A DNA stretch of 64,000 nt, from NCBI GenBank assembly GCA_902558835.1, contig CACEFK010000001.1, forward strand, positions 114,945-178,944. Reading direction: 5' to 3'. Below are positions 16,787-26,619 of this stretch, piece after piece. Source of the DNA: an uncultured Pelagibacteraceae bacterium (GTDB lineage: Bacteria; Pseudomonadota; Alphaproteobacteria; Pelagibacterales; Pelagibacteraceae). The notes beneath the pieces were generated by a model that saw nothing but the letters and a program-made list of their open reading frames with translations, was not told the DNA's origin and did no database searches. Numbering within the stretch: position 1 is the stretch's first letter; each line of letters starts with the position of its first letter. The position numbers were made by a program, and so were the translations under genes.

Positions 16787-18048
16787 TGTCAGAAACTGAG
16801 ATTAAAGTACCCAATATTGGAGATTTTAAAGATGTTGAGGTTATTGAGGTATTAGTTACCGAAGGTCAATCAGTTAGAAAAAATGATGCCCTAATAACAA
16901 TTGAAAGTGATAAATCTAGCGTAGAAATACCATCAAATTTAGAAGGTAAAATTAAAAATTTAAAAATAAAAGTAGGAGATAAAGTTTCTGAGGGCGACTT
17001 AATTTTAACTTTAGATAGTGATTCAAAAGTTAAAAATGAAGAGGTTAAAGAAAAACCAGAAATTGAAAAAGAAACAAAAAATATTGAGGTAATAAAACCT
17101 GAAATCCAAGAAAAAACATTTTCTAAAAATAATATTTCAGACATTTCATCTGCAAGTCCAAAAGCTAGAAAATTTGCTAGAGAACTTGGTGTAGATATTA
17201 ATCAAGTAGCGGGAAGTCAGAAAGATGGCAGAGTTGTTGAAGATGATATTAAAAAATTTGTTTCATCAAATTCAAAAAACAACGTTGTAGTAAAAGATAG
17301 TAAACCAGATAAAATTAAAAACGAATTTGAACATTCTGATTTTGGTGAAATAGAAATTAAAGACATACCAAGAGTAAAAAAATTATCATCAAAATATCTT
17401 ACAAATTCATGGACAACAATTCCTCATGTTACAAATCACGATGAAGCCGACATAACAGAGATGGAAAGTTTTAGAAATTCATTAACAGATATGTATACTG
17501 GAGAAAAAATTAAAATTACACCTCTGGCCTTTATAATTAAGGCTTTAGTTGCATCTCTTAAAAAATTTCCTAGTTTTAATTCTTCTATCGACGAAATTGA
17601 GACTGGAAAAATGACTTTGAAAAAATATTACCATATTGGGATAGCAGTTGATACGCCAAATGGATTAATGGTTCCGAAAATAAGAAATGCAAATAACAAA
17701 AAAATTTCTCTGATAAGTAAAGAATTAAAAGAGGTAAGTGAACTTTGTAGAAATTTAAAAATTGATAAAAAAGAATTATTTGGTGGTTCGATGACGATTA
17801 CGAGTTTAGGAGGTATAGGAGGTTCATTTTTTACTCCTATAATTAATTATCCTGAAGTTGCTATATTAGGAGTAGGTAGATCAGAAAAAAAACAAATTTT
17901 TATCAATGGAAAGTTTCAAACTAGAACTATGCTGCCAATTTCTTTATCTTATGATCATAGAATTATTGATGGAGCTGAAGCAGCTAGGTTTAATAATGAT
18001 CTAAAAGAAAATTTAGGCAAAAATTTTGCTTATAAACTAGCCGTATAA
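16786..18048 (+). CDS. aceF: Pyruvate dehydrogenase E2 (dihydrolipoyl acetyltransferase)
   Basis: 420 residues: one lipoyl domain (residues 1-77, lysine K43 in IESDKSSVEIPS), a charged linker, a peripheral-subunit binding domain near 120-155 (SSASPKARKFARELGVDINQ), then the acetyltransferase core ending with SYDHRIIDGAEAARF, which has the catalytic H-x-x-x-D-G. It forms the PDH core and transfers acetyl to CoA. Only one lipoyl domain is present, but the upstream E1 carries a second, nearly identical one. The pair therefore holds two lipoyl domains per E1/E2 set. Confidence 0.95.
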   Translation: MSETEIKVPNIGDFKDVEVIEVLVTEGQSVRKNDALITIESDKSSVEIPSNLEGKIKNLKIKVGDKVSEGDLILTLDSDSKVKNEEVKEKPEIEKETKNIEVIKPEIQEKTFSKNNISDISSASPKARKFARELGVDINQVAGSQKDGRVVEDDIKKFVSSNSKNNVVVKDSKPDKIKNEFEHSDFGEIEIKDIPRVKKLSSKYLTNSWTTIPHVTNHDEADITEMESFRNSLTDMYTGEKIKITPLAFIIKALVASLKKFPSFNSSIDEIETGKMTLKKYYHIGIAVDTPNGLMVPKIRNANNKKISLISKELKEVSELCRNLKIDKKELFGGSMTITSLGGIGGSFFTPIINYPEVAILGVGRSEKKQIFINGKFQTRTMLPISLSYDHRIIDGAEAARFNNDLKENLGKNFAYKLAV

Positions 18049-18054
18049 TAAAAA

Positions 18055-18948
18055 ATGTCTAAAACCATCTCGTTATTCAGTGCTTTATTGTGTACTTTCA
18101 TTTGGGGCACAACTTTCATTGCTCAAGACACAGGCATGGACAATATAGGTCCCTTTACATTTAATGCTGTAAGATTTTTTGTTGGATTTTTAGCTATAAT
18201 TCCACTTGTTATCTTATTTGAGTTAAAGAATTTTAAATCAGAATTCAAATTAGATAAAAAAACTTTCATCATTTACTCATTGTTGATTGGACTTTCGTTG
18301 TTTTTAGGTTCTGCGCTCCAACAAGTTGCTTTGTTATATACGGATGTTGCAAATGCTGCCTTCTTTACAATTTTTTATGTACCCATGGTGCCAATTATCA
18401 TTTTTTTATTTGGTAAAAAATCTATGCATTGGAGTGTTTGGCCTTCAGTAATTCTATGTTTGATCGGAGGTTATTTATTAACAAATTTTCATGATGCTAC
18501 AGTAAGGTTAGGGGATACTTTAGTTGTACTTGGAGCTTTATTTTGGAGTACACATATAATTTTTACTGGTATCATTATAACTAAATACAATCTTCCACTT
18601 ACCTTAGGAGCTGCACAGACTTTAATTGTGGCTATTTTTTCATTTATAATTGGAATTATTTATGAAGAATTTATTTTAAGTAATATTTTAATGGAAATTT
18701 ATTCAATTTTATATGCAGGTATATTATCTGGTGGATTTGCATTTGTTCTACAAATTTATGCACAAAGAAATATTGCACCTGCACCTGCAGCTATAATTTT
18801 TTCTCTTGAAGGTGTATTTGCAACTATAGCTGCTTGGTTTATTTTAAATCAAATTCTAGATGTTAATAATTTACTTGGATGCTTTTTTATTCTATGTGGA
18901 GTTCTCTTATCTCAATTACTCCCTTTAATTAATAAGAAATATACTTAA
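18055..18948 (+). CDS. EamA/DMT-family transporter (10 TM)
   Basis: 297 residues with ten predicted hydrophobic segments in two EamA repeats. It starts LFSALLCTFIWGTTFIAQD, the typical first helix of drug/metabolite transporters, and each repeat ends in an A/G-rich helix (LEGVFATIAAWFILN). These inner-membrane proteins usually export or exchange amino acids, nucleotides or similar metabolites; substrate not inferable. It starts 6 bp after aceF and may be cotranscribed. Its stop shares the palindrome TTAA with the uppP stop on the other strand. Confidence 0.88.
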   Translation: MSKTISLFSALLCTFIWGTTFIAQDTGMDNIGPFTFNAVRFFVGFLAIIPLVILFELKNFKSEFKLDKKTFIIYSLLIGLSLFLGSALQQVALLYTDVANAAFFTIFYVPMVPIIIFLFGKKSMHWSVWPSVILCLIGGYLLTNFHDATVRLGDTLVVLGALFWSTHIIFTGIIITKYNLPLTLGAAQTLIVAIFSFIIGIIYEEFILSNILMEIYSILYAGILSGGFAFVLQIYAQRNIAPAPAAIIFSLEGVFATIAAWFILNQILDVNNLLGCFFILCGVLLSQLLPLINKKYT

Positions 18949-19709
18949 TAAACTAAACTAAATAAAATCAAAGCAATTATTATTCTATAAATTACAAACG
19001 CATTCATTGAAAATTTATTTATATAAATTAAAAAGAATTTAACTGTTAGAAAAGAAAAAATAAAAGAAGATATAATTGCGATAAAAACTAAGTAATTAAA
19101 CTGAATTGATTGTTCAAAAACATCTTTTAAGCTTAAGACACTAGCTCCAGCTAATGCTGGGATTGAAAGTAAAAAAGATATCTTACTTGAATCTACTCTA
19201 TTAAATTTTAAAATTCTCGCAGCCGTTATAGTAATTCCTGCCCTACTCACTCCGGGTACAAGAGAGAAAATTTGGAAAACACCTATAAATATTATTGACT
19301 GAAAATTTAAATTTGAAGAAATTTTTTTATCAAATCGATTTTTGTCTGAGATGTATAAAATAATTGCGAATATTAAAGTAGTCCAAGCAATGACTTCTAA
19401 ATTTCTTAACTGATAAATTAAATTTGTACTATAAAGTATGTATCCAACAATTATTAATGGAATAGATCCTAATACAATTAAATTTAAAATTCTTTTATTT
19501 TTTCTGATATCAAACAATTCATCTTTAAAAAAATAAATTATAGCTATTAGTGAACCTAGATGGAGGCTGATATCAATAAGCAAGGAACTAGATTTAAATT
19601 CATATAAAGTAGAAACCAAAATTAAATGAGCAGAAGAACTAATAGGAAGAAATTCAGATATTCCTTGAATTGCGGAGAGAATTAAAACTTCTATAATATT
19701 TTGAAACAT
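18945..19709 (-). CDS. uppP: Undecaprenyl-diphosphatase UppP (BacA)
   Basis: 254 residues, polytopic. QGISEFLPISSSAHLIL near the N-terminus and PGVSRAGITITAARIL in the middle are the two conserved UppP motifs containing the catalytic glutamate/serine and the arginine. The enzyme recycles undecaprenyl diphosphate for peptidoglycan and surface-glycan synthesis at the inner membrane. It is divergent from gltD (183-bp gap) and convergent with the EamA gene. Confidence 0.95.
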   Translation of the reverse strand: MFQNIIEVLILSAIQGISEFLPISSSAHLILVSTLYEFKSSSLLIDISLHLGSLIAIIYFFKDELFDIRKNKRILNLIVLGSIPLIIVGYILYSTNLIYQLRNLEVIAWTTLIFAIILYISDKNRFDKKISSNLNFQSIIFIGVFQIFSLVPGVSRAGITITAARILKFNRVDSSKISFLLSIPALAGASVLSLKDVFEQSIQFNYLVFIAIISSFIFSFLTVKFFLIYINKFSMNAFVIYRIIIALILFSLVY

Positions 19710-19816
19710 TGTTTCTTCGTAACTTATAAAGTATTTATTTAAAACAATTCGATTTAAGCATAATAGCTATGCAATAATTAAAAACGTGTTAATTGGCGGT
19801 AATAATTTAAAAATTA

Positions 19817-19835
19817 AGGTCAATATATATGACCT
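19817..19835. promoter_or_regulatory. Inverted repeat AGGTCA-N7-TGACCT in the uppP-gltD gap
   Basis: A perfect 6+7+6 dyad (19817-19822 and 19830-19835) lies about 58 bp before the gltD start, with a T/A-rich -10-like stretch downstream. A second dyad, GCATA-N5-TATGC, is at 19758-19772. The two G/C-containing dyads stand out in a very A/T-rich gap and look like operator sites for a dimeric regulator of gltDB. Which regulator is unknown. Confidence 0.45.
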
Positions 19836-19892
19836 ATTTTATGCTTTATATACATAAATCAGAGTATATTTTGCCAAAACTTAAATAATATT

Positions 19893-21332
19893 ATGCCAGA
19901 TAAAATGCTCAAATTTGTTAAAATAGGTCAACAAACTCCACCTAAAAGAGAAGTTGATACGAGAAAGAAAGATTTTAACGAAATTTATGACGAGTATATC
20001 AATGAAAAAGCCAAAGAACAGTCAAGTAGGTGTTCGCAATGTGGAGTACCTTTTTGCCAAGTTCATTGTCCTTTAAGCAATAACATTCCAGATTGGCTTA
20101 AACTGACAGCAGAGGGAAGATTAAAAGAGGCGTATGAATTATCCCAAAGCACAAACAATATGCCTGAAGTGTGTGGTCGAATTTGCCCCCAAGATAGATT
20201 ATGCGAGGGAAATTGTGTAATTGAACAGTCTGGTCATGGAACAGTAACTATCGGATCAGTAGAAAAATATATTACAGATAATGCTTGGGCTGAGGGTTGG
20301 GTAAAACCAATTAAGGTAACGAATGAAAAAAATCAAAGCGTAGGAATTATAGGAGCAGGTCCCGCTGGTTTAGCTGCTGCAGAACAATTAAGAAAAAATG
20401 GATATAAAATTACTGTCTACGATAGATATGATAGAGCAGGAGGATTATTAATTTATGGAATTCCAAATTTTAAATTAGAAAAAGAAGTTGTAGAGCGAAG
20501 AACAAAACTCTTAAAGGATGGAGGAATTGAATTTGTTCAAAATTTTGAAGTTGGTAAGGATGCAAGCCTAGATCAATTGAGAAAAAAACATGACGCAATT
20601 TTAATTGCAACAGGAGTTTATAAAGCAAGAGAAGTAAACTTACCTGGAAATGATCTTGATAATATTTTTCCTGCAATGGATTTTTTAACAGCATCTAATA
20701 AAAAAGGTCTAGGAGATGATGTTGAGTTGTTTGATAAAGGAATTTTAAATGCAGAAGGTAAAGATGTTGTTGTAATCGGCGGAGGTGACACAGCAATGGA
20801 TTGTGTAAGAACTTCTATAAGACAGAAGGCAAAATCTGTTAAATGTTTGTATAGAAGAGATAAAGAAAATATGCCAGGATCTGCTAGAGAAGTTGCAAAT
20901 GCAGAAGAAGAAGGTGTTGAGTTTGTTTGGTTATCAAGTCCTAAAGAATTTAAAGGTACAAATAAAGTAGAAAAAATAATTGTAGATAAAATTAAACTAG
21001 GTGATCCAGACGAGACAGGAAGAAGAAAGCCACAAGTACAAGAAGGCTCAAGTTACGAAACAAAAGCAGATATGGTTATCAAAGCACTAGGTTTTGATCC
21101 TGAAGATTTACCAAATTTATTTGATAGTAGTGAATTACAAGTAACAAAATGGGGAACTATTAAAACAGATTTTGATACTATGGAAACAAATATAAAAGGG
21201 GTGTTTGCTGCTGGTGATATAGTTAGAGGAGCTTCATTAGTTGTTTGGGCGATAAAAGATGGAAGAGATGCAGCAGTTTCAATAAAAACTTATCTAGAGA
21301 GTAAATCTAAAGTGGAAAAAAGAGTGGCTTAA
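19893..21332 (+). CDS. gltD: Glutamate synthase (NADPH) small subunit
   Basis: 479 residues. N-terminal iron-sulfur cysteines C47, C50, C55 and C59 lie in CSQCGVPFCQVHCPL, with a second set in VCGRICPQDRLCEGNC. The FAD site GAGPAGLAAAEQL and the NADPH site GGGDTAMDC follow. It passes electrons from NADPH to the large subunit. The order gltD-gltB, with the gltB ATG one base inside the gltD stop, indicates coupling. Together with glutamine synthetase this is the route of ammonium assimilation. Confidence 0.95.
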   Translation: MPDKMLKFVKIGQQTPPKREVDTRKKDFNEIYDEYINEKAKEQSSRCSQCGVPFCQVHCPLSNNIPDWLKLTAEGRLKEAYELSQSTNNMPEVCGRICPQDRLCEGNCVIEQSGHGTVTIGSVEKYITDNAWAEGWVKPIKVTNEKNQSVGIIGAGPAGLAAAEQLRKNGYKITVYDRYDRAGGLLIYGIPNFKLEKEVVERRTKLLKDGGIEFVQNFEVGKDASLDQLRKKHDAILIATGVYKAREVNLPGNDLDNIFPAMDFLTASNKKGLGDDVELFDKGILNAEGKDVVVIGGGDTAMDCVRTSIRQKAKSVKCLYRRDKENMPGSAREVANAEEEGVEFVWLSSPKEFKGTNKVEKIIVDKIKLGDPDETGRRKPQVQEGSSYETKADMVIKALGFDPEDLPNLFDSSELQVTKWGTIKTDFDTMETNIKGVFAAGDIVRGASLVVWAIKDGRDAAVSIKTYLESKSKVEKRVA

Positions 21333-24300
21333 TGAAAAATTATAAAAAGAACCTTCATCTTTTAAAAGAAAATAATGTTTATTCAGAAGACATGGAGCAT
21401 GATGCTTGTGGAGTTGGTATAATTGCATCAACTGAAGGTAAAAAATCTCGTAAAGTTGTAGAGTATGGTATTGAAGCATTAAAAGCAGTTTGGCATAGAG
21501 GCGCTGTAGATGCAGATGGAAAAACTGGTGATGGAGCTGGAATTCATGTTGAAATACCAAAAGATTTCTTCATTGAAAAGATAGAAGTGACAGGACACAC
21601 ACATGACAATTCTGAAATATGTGTGGGCATGATATTTCTACCTCGGAATGATTACGCAGCACAAGAAAGTTGCAAAACTATTGTAGAAAGTGAATTAACA
21701 AAAAATGATTTTAGTATTTACGGTTGGAGACAAGTTCCAGTTAATCCAAAAGTTTTAGGAGAAAAGGCATTCCAAACAATGCCTGAAATTATCCAAGTAT
21801 TGTTTAAACCTTATAATCCAGAATTAACAAATAAAGATTTAGAAAGAAAAATTTATGAGACTAGGAGAAAGATAGAAAACGAGGCTTTTAAAAAATCTTT
21901 AAACAATTTTTATATTTGTTCATTGAGTTCTAAATCTATCATTTACAAGGGAATGTTTTTAGCTGAAGCTATCTCAGATTTTTACCTTGATTTAAAAGAT
22001 GAGAGATTTGTTTCAAGGTTTGCTATTTTTCATCAAAGGTTTTCAACAAATACAGCACCTAGCTGGAATTTAGCTCAACCCTTTAGAGCTATAGCACATA
22101 ATGGAGAAATTAATACTTACAGAGGAAATAAAAATTGGATGAAAGTTCATGAGCAAGAGATGAACAGTCCCCTTTTTGAAGATGTTGAAAACTTAAAACC
22201 TGTTATACAACAGGGAGCATCAGACTCTGCTGCATTAGACAATGTTTTTGAATTATTAAATATATCTGGTCAGCCTGCGCCTTTGGCGAAGCTTATGTTA
22301 GTTCCAGACGCATGGTCTAAAAAAAATAAAACTCTACCAAAAGATCACCAACAATTATTTAATTTTTTAAACAGCACTATGGAGCCATGGGATGGACCAG
22401 CAGCTATTGCTGGAACTGATAATGAGTGGGTTATAGCTGCAAATGATAGAAATGGATTAAGACCTTTAAGATACGCAATTACAAAAGATAAATTATTATT
22501 TGCAGGTTCTGAAACAGGAATGATTGAATTAAATGAAAAAAGAATTTTGTCAAAGGGAAGATTGGGTCCTGGGGAAATAATTGGAGTTAGAATAGAAAAA
22601 GGTAAAGTATTTACTAACAAGCAAATAAAAGATTATTTAGCTAAAGAATATAAACACTTTAATTCACAAATTATCGACCTAGATGATAAGTTAACCATTT
22701 CAGATGAAAAAAATTCTTTTTCGGGAGATGATTTAAGAAGAAGGCAATATACTTTTGGAATAAGTTTAGAAGACCTTGAGCTCATACTGCATCCTATGGC
22801 AGAAGATGCTAAAGAAGCAACTGGATCTATGGGTGACGATACACCATTGGCTGTTTTATCAGATAGATATAGACCATTATACCATTTTTTTAGACAGAAT
22901 TTTAGTCAAGTCACCAACCCACCAATAGACTCTTTAAGAGAAAACAAGGTTATGAGTTTGAAAACAAGATTTGGAAATCTTGGAAATATTTTAAATTTTG
23001 ATAATTTAACAAAGCAAAATATTTATGTTTTAAATAGTCCAATATTATCAAATTCACAGTTTGAAAAATTTATAAATTTTTTTGGCAATAACTCATCTAT
23101 AATTGATTGTACTTTTTCTGAAGAAGAGACTTTGTTTGACTCAATTAAAAAAATTCAAAAAGAAGCTGAAATTGCAGTAAGACAGGGAGTTACTCAATTG
23201 ATTTTAAGTGACAAAGAGCTTTCTAGCTTAAAACTTCCAATACCAATGCTTTTAGCAGTTGGATCAATTAATTCGTTCCTTATTGAAAAAAAACTAAGAG
23301 GATATGTATCAATAAATGTACAATCTGGAGAGGCTTTAGATACACACTCTTTTGCAACCCTAATAGGAGTTGGAGCAACTACTGTAAATCCATATTTAGC
23401 ATTTGATAGTTTATTTCAGCGTCATGAAAAGAAGTTATTTGGAAAATTTAGCTTTGATGAATGTGTAGAGAGATACATAAAATCAGTAAACGCAGGTTTA
23501 TTAAAGATCATGTCTAAGATGGGTATTTCAGTTCTAAGTTCTTATAGAGGTGGATGTAACTTTGAAACAGTAGGTTTAAGTAGAACAATTGTTGCAGATT
23601 ATTTTCCAGGAGTGGTCTCTAAAATTTCAGGTATTGGACTTACTGGTATAGAGAAAAAAATTAGAGAAATTCATAAAGAAGCATTTGAAAGTTCTGAAAC
23701 CATATTGCCAATAGGCGGTATATATAGATACCGTAAAAATGGTGAAACACATCAATATCAAGGTAAATTAATTCATTTACTTCAAAGTGCAGTAGGATCT
23801 AATTCTTATGATGCCTATAAAAGATATGCGGATGGAATTTATAGTTTACCACCTATTAATCTTAGAGACTTAATTGATTTTAGAGAAAAAAAATTAAGTG
23901 GGCCAATAGATATTTCTGAGGTTGAGCCGATAGAAAATATTTTAAAAAGATTTGGAAGTGGGAGCATGTCTCATGGAGCTTTATCGAAAGAGGCACATGA
24001 AACTTTGGCAACTGGTATGAATAGGATTAAAGGTGCTTCATGTAGCGGAGAAGGCGGTGAAGACGCAAGTAGATTTAAAGTTTTAAATAATGGTGACAGC
24101 GCAAACTCAAGAGTTAAACAAATTGCTTCTGCAAGATTTGGAGTTACAGTTAATTATCTTAATAATTGTAATGAGATAGAAATTAAAATTGCACAAGGCG
24201 CTAAGCCTGGTGAGGGAGGTCAGCTACCAGGATTTAAAGTTACAGAGGAGATTGCTAAACTTAGACATTCAACTCCTGGAGTAACTTTAATATCACCACC

Positions 24301-25837
24301 ACCACATCATGATATTTATTCAATCGAAGATCTTGCACAACTAATTTATGATTTGAAACAGATAAATCCTAAAGCAAGAATTGGAGTTAAGCTTGTTGCT
24401 TCCTCAGGAGTAGGAACAATTGCAGCTGGTGTAGCCAAAGCAAAAGCAGATATAATATTAATTTCTGGACACAATGGTGGAACAGGAGCAACACCACAGA
24501 CTAGTGTTAAGTATGTTGGAATACCATGGGAAATGGGTTTGACGGAAGCAAACCAAGTATTAACTTTAAATAATCTTAGACATAAAGTTACATTAAGAAC
24601 GGACGGTGGAATTAAAACTGGAAGAGATGTGGTGATAGCTGCAATGATGGGCGCTGAAGAATATGGTGTTGCTACTACAGCATTAGTTGCAATGGGATGT
24701 ATAATGGTAAGGCAGTGTCATTCAAATACATGTCCTGTAGGCGTTTGTACTCAAGATGAAAAGCTTAGAGAAAAATTTACTGGAACTCCAGAAAAAGTAG
24801 TTAATTTGTTCACATTTATAGCCAGTGAAGTAAGAGAAATATTAGCAAATTTAGGTTTTAAATCATTAAATGAAGTGATTGGTAGGACAGACTTGTTAAA
24901 ACAGGTTAGTAAGGGTTCTCCAAATTTAGACGATTTAGATTTAAATCCTTTATTTGTTCAAGCTGATACTGGAAATAATCCAAGGTATTGTGAGGATCAA
25001 CAAATAAACAGTGTACCAGATACTCTTGACCAACAAATTTTGCCAGAAATTGAACAAGCTTTAGATAATTCTGAAAAAATTGAGAAAGAATATCAAATAA
25101 AAAATACTCACAGAGCAGTAGGCACAAGAATTTCTCATCACTTGTATAAAAAATATGGTTATGAAAAACTTGATGAAAACTTTTTAGTTTTAAATTTTAA
25201 AGGATCAGCGGGTCAATCATTTGGCGCATTTTCTTCTAAAGGTTTAAAACTTGTATTAAAGGGAGATGCAAATGATTATGTTGGTAAAGGTTTGTCAGGA
25301 GCTACTATTTCAATAAAATTACCTGAAGAGAGCAATTTAGTTTCAAATGAGAATACAATTTTAGGAAATACTGTTCTTTACGGAGCCACTTCAGGAAAAC
25401 TTTTTGCTTCTGGTCAAGCTGGCGAAAGATTTTCAGTTAGAAATTCTGGTGCAGTTACAGTAATTGAAGGATGCGATTCTAATGGATGTGAATATATGAC
25501 TGGTGGAACTGTAGTAATTTTAGGAGATGTTGGTGATAATTTTGCAGCCGGTATGACAGGTGGAATGGCTTTTATATATGATAAATCTCAACAATTTGAA
25601 AAGAAAGTAAATCCAGAGTCAGTAGTTTGGCAAAATGTAGAGACAGATTATTGGAAGGAATATTTAAAAAATTTAGTCAGTGAGCACTTTAAAGAAACTG
25701 AGTCTCAATTATCGAAAAAAATAATTGAAAACTTTGAAGATGAAGTAAATAATTTTGTTCAGGTGTGTCCTAAAGAAATGTTAGATAAATTAAAAAATCC
25801 AATTACTTTAAAAAAAGATATAAAAAAAGTTAGCTAA
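21332..25837 (+). CDS. gltB: Glutamate synthase large subunit
   Basis: 1501 residues, the usual GltB size. The glutaminase nucleophile is the cysteine in HDACGVGI (C26), so about 25 residues are removed on maturation. The FMN-binding synthase domain contains GGTGATPQTS, and the 3Fe-4S cysteines are in CIMVRQCHSNTCPVGVC. The C-terminal GXGXG beta-helix carries SGAVTVIEGCDSNGCEYMTG. It converts glutamine and 2-oxoglutarate to two glutamate. The stop overlaps the convergent hydrolase stop as CTAA. Confidence 0.97.
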   Translation: MKNYKKNLHLLKENNVYSEDMEHDACGVGIIASTEGKKSRKVVEYGIEALKAVWHRGAVDADGKTGDGAGIHVEIPKDFFIEKIEVTGHTHDNSEICVGMIFLPRNDYAAQESCKTIVESELTKNDFSIYGWRQVPVNPKVLGEKAFQTMPEIIQVLFKPYNPELTNKDLERKIYETRRKIENEAFKKSLNNFYICSLSSKSIIYKGMFLAEAISDFYLDLKDERFVSRFAIFHQRFSTNTAPSWNLAQPFRAIAHNGEINTYRGNKNWMKVHEQEMNSPLFEDVENLKPVIQQGASDSAALDNVFELLNISGQPAPLAKLMLVPDAWSKKNKTLPKDHQQLFNFLNSTMEPWDGPAAIAGTDNEWVIAANDRNGLRPLRYAITKDKLLFAGSETGMIELNEKRILSKGRLGPGEIIGVRIEKGKVFTNKQIKDYLAKEYKHFNSQIIDLDDKLTISDEKNSFSGDDLRRRQYTFGISLEDLELILHPMAEDAKEATGSMGDDTPLAVLSDRYRPLYHFFRQNFSQVTNPPIDSLRENKVMSLKTRFGNLGNILNFDNLTKQNIYVLNSPILSNSQFEKFINFFGNNSSIIDCTFSEEETLFDSIKKIQKEAEIAVRQGVTQLILSDKELSSLKLPIPMLLAVGSINSFLIEKKLRGYVSINVQSGEALDTHSFATLIGVGATTVNPYLAFDSLFQRHEKKLFGKFSFDECVERYIKSVNAGLLKIMSKMGISVLSSYRGGCNFETVGLSRTIVADYFPGVVSKISGIGLTGIEKKIREIHKEAFESSETILPIGGIYRYRKNGETHQYQGKLIHLLQSAVGSNSYDAYKRYADGIYSLPPINLRDLIDFREKKLSGPIDISEVEPIENILKRFGSGSMSHGALSKEAHETLATGMNRIKGASCSGEGGEDASRFKVLNNGDSANSRVKQIASARFGVTVNYLNNCNEIEIKIAQGAKPGEGGQLPGFKVTEEIAKLRHSTPGVTLISPPPHHDIYSIEDLAQLIYDLKQINPKARIGVKLVASSGVGTIAAGVAKAKADIILISGHNGGTGATPQTSVKYVGIPWEMGLTEANQVLTLNNLRHKVTLRTDGGIKTGRDVVIAAMMGAEEYGVATTALVAMGCIMVRQCHSNTCPVGVCTQDEKLREKFTGTPEKVVNLFTFIASEVREILANLGFKSLNEVIGRTDLLKQVSKGSPNLDDLDLNPLFVQADTGNNPRYCEDQQINSVPDTLDQQILPEIEQALDNSEKIEKEYQIKNTHRAVGTRISHHLYKKYGYEKLDENFLVLNFKGSAGQSFGAFSSKGLKLVLKGDANDYVGKGLSGATISIKLPEESNLVSNENTILGNTVLYGATSGKLFASGQAGERFSVRNSGAVTVIEGCDSNGCEYMTGGTVVILGDVGDNFAAGMTGGMAFIYDKSQQFEKKVNPESVVWQNVETDYWKEYLKNLVSEHFKETESQLSKKIIENFEDEVNNFVQVCPKEMLDKLKNPITLKKDIKKVS

Positions 25838-26577
25838 ATTAATAATTTAAGCTCTTTTAAAATTATATTTAACCATTTTTTATTTGATAAACTGTGATCA
25901 CCTTTTTTTATAATATTTAATTTTTTCTTAGCTTTTGGAAATAATCTTAAAACTTTTCTTGAATATGAGACAGGAACTGCCTCATCTTTTTCACCATGTA
26001 CCATTGTTACTTTAATATTTGAATTTATTTTTTTATTTAAGACTTTGTTTTTTCTTCCATCTTTTATTAATTGTAGAGTAATTGGATATTCATAATTGCC
26101 ATGTTTTAATTGATAAATACCCTTACGTATTGTTTCCTCTTTCATTTTTTTGGTAAATTTTTTCCACATTAAATTTTCTAAAAATTCAGGAGCAGCCCCT
26201 ATTCCTAAAAATCCTTTAATCTGTTTTTTGAAAATTTTGAATTGATTAAGCGAAATCCATGCGCCCATACTTGAACCAATTAGCACAAACTCTTTTTTTT
26301 TAACGTATTTTCTAATTAAAATTGACGTCTCTCTACTCCATTTTGAAATATTTCCATTTACAAATTTTCCAGAAGATTTTCCATGACCAGAGTATTCTAG
26401 TGCTAAAAAACTTACTTTATTTTTTTTAGCAAATTTCAAAAATGCATTTGGTTTTTTTCCTTCAAGATCTGACATAAAGCCATGCAAAAAAACTATAAAA
26501 GAACTATTTTTAAAAATTTTAGAAATATGTCTAATTTTCTTTGTATTTGATATTTGATGAAATCTGAAATTTGCCAT
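25834..26577 (-). CDS. Alpha/beta hydrolase, ABHD10-like
   Basis: 247 residues with the alpha/beta-hydrolase fold. VFLHGFMSDLEGKKP holds the oxyanion region, IGSSMGAWISL the nucleophilic serine in G-x-S-x-G form, HGEKDEAVP the catalytic aspartate and GDHSLS the histidine. The arrangement resembles the mitochondrial ABHD10 acyl-protein thioesterase family and its alphaproteobacterial relatives. No signal peptide; cytoplasmic. The protein is unusually lysine-rich. It is divergent from the glycosyltransferase with only 42 bp between starts. Confidence 0.85.
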   Translation of the reverse strand: MANFRFHQISNTKKIRHISKIFKNSSFIVFLHGFMSDLEGKKPNAFLKFAKKNKVSFLALEYSGHGKSSGKFVNGNISKWSRETSILIRKYVKKKEFVLIGSSMGAWISLNQFKIFKKQIKGFLGIGAAPEFLENLMWKKFTKKMKEETIRKGIYQLKHGNYEYPITLQLIKDGRKNKVLNKKINSNIKVTMVHGEKDEAVPVSYSRKVLRLFPKAKKKLNIIKKGDHSLSNKKWLNIILKELKLLI

Positions 26578-26605
26578 AATCGTTTATAAGTTTTGTCTAT
26601 TAATA

Positions 26606-26611
26606 TATAAT
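26606..26611 (+). promoter_or_regulatory. -10 element TATAAT for the glycosyltransferase-thrS operon
   Basis: A perfect TATAAT ends 8 nt before the ATG at 26620. A start site at the usual distance (about 26618) would give an essentially leaderless mRNA; no Shine-Dalgarno is present. The -35 is poor. Position is suggestive but TATAAT is common in this composition. Confidence 0.45.
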
Positions 26612-26619
26612 CATATCAA

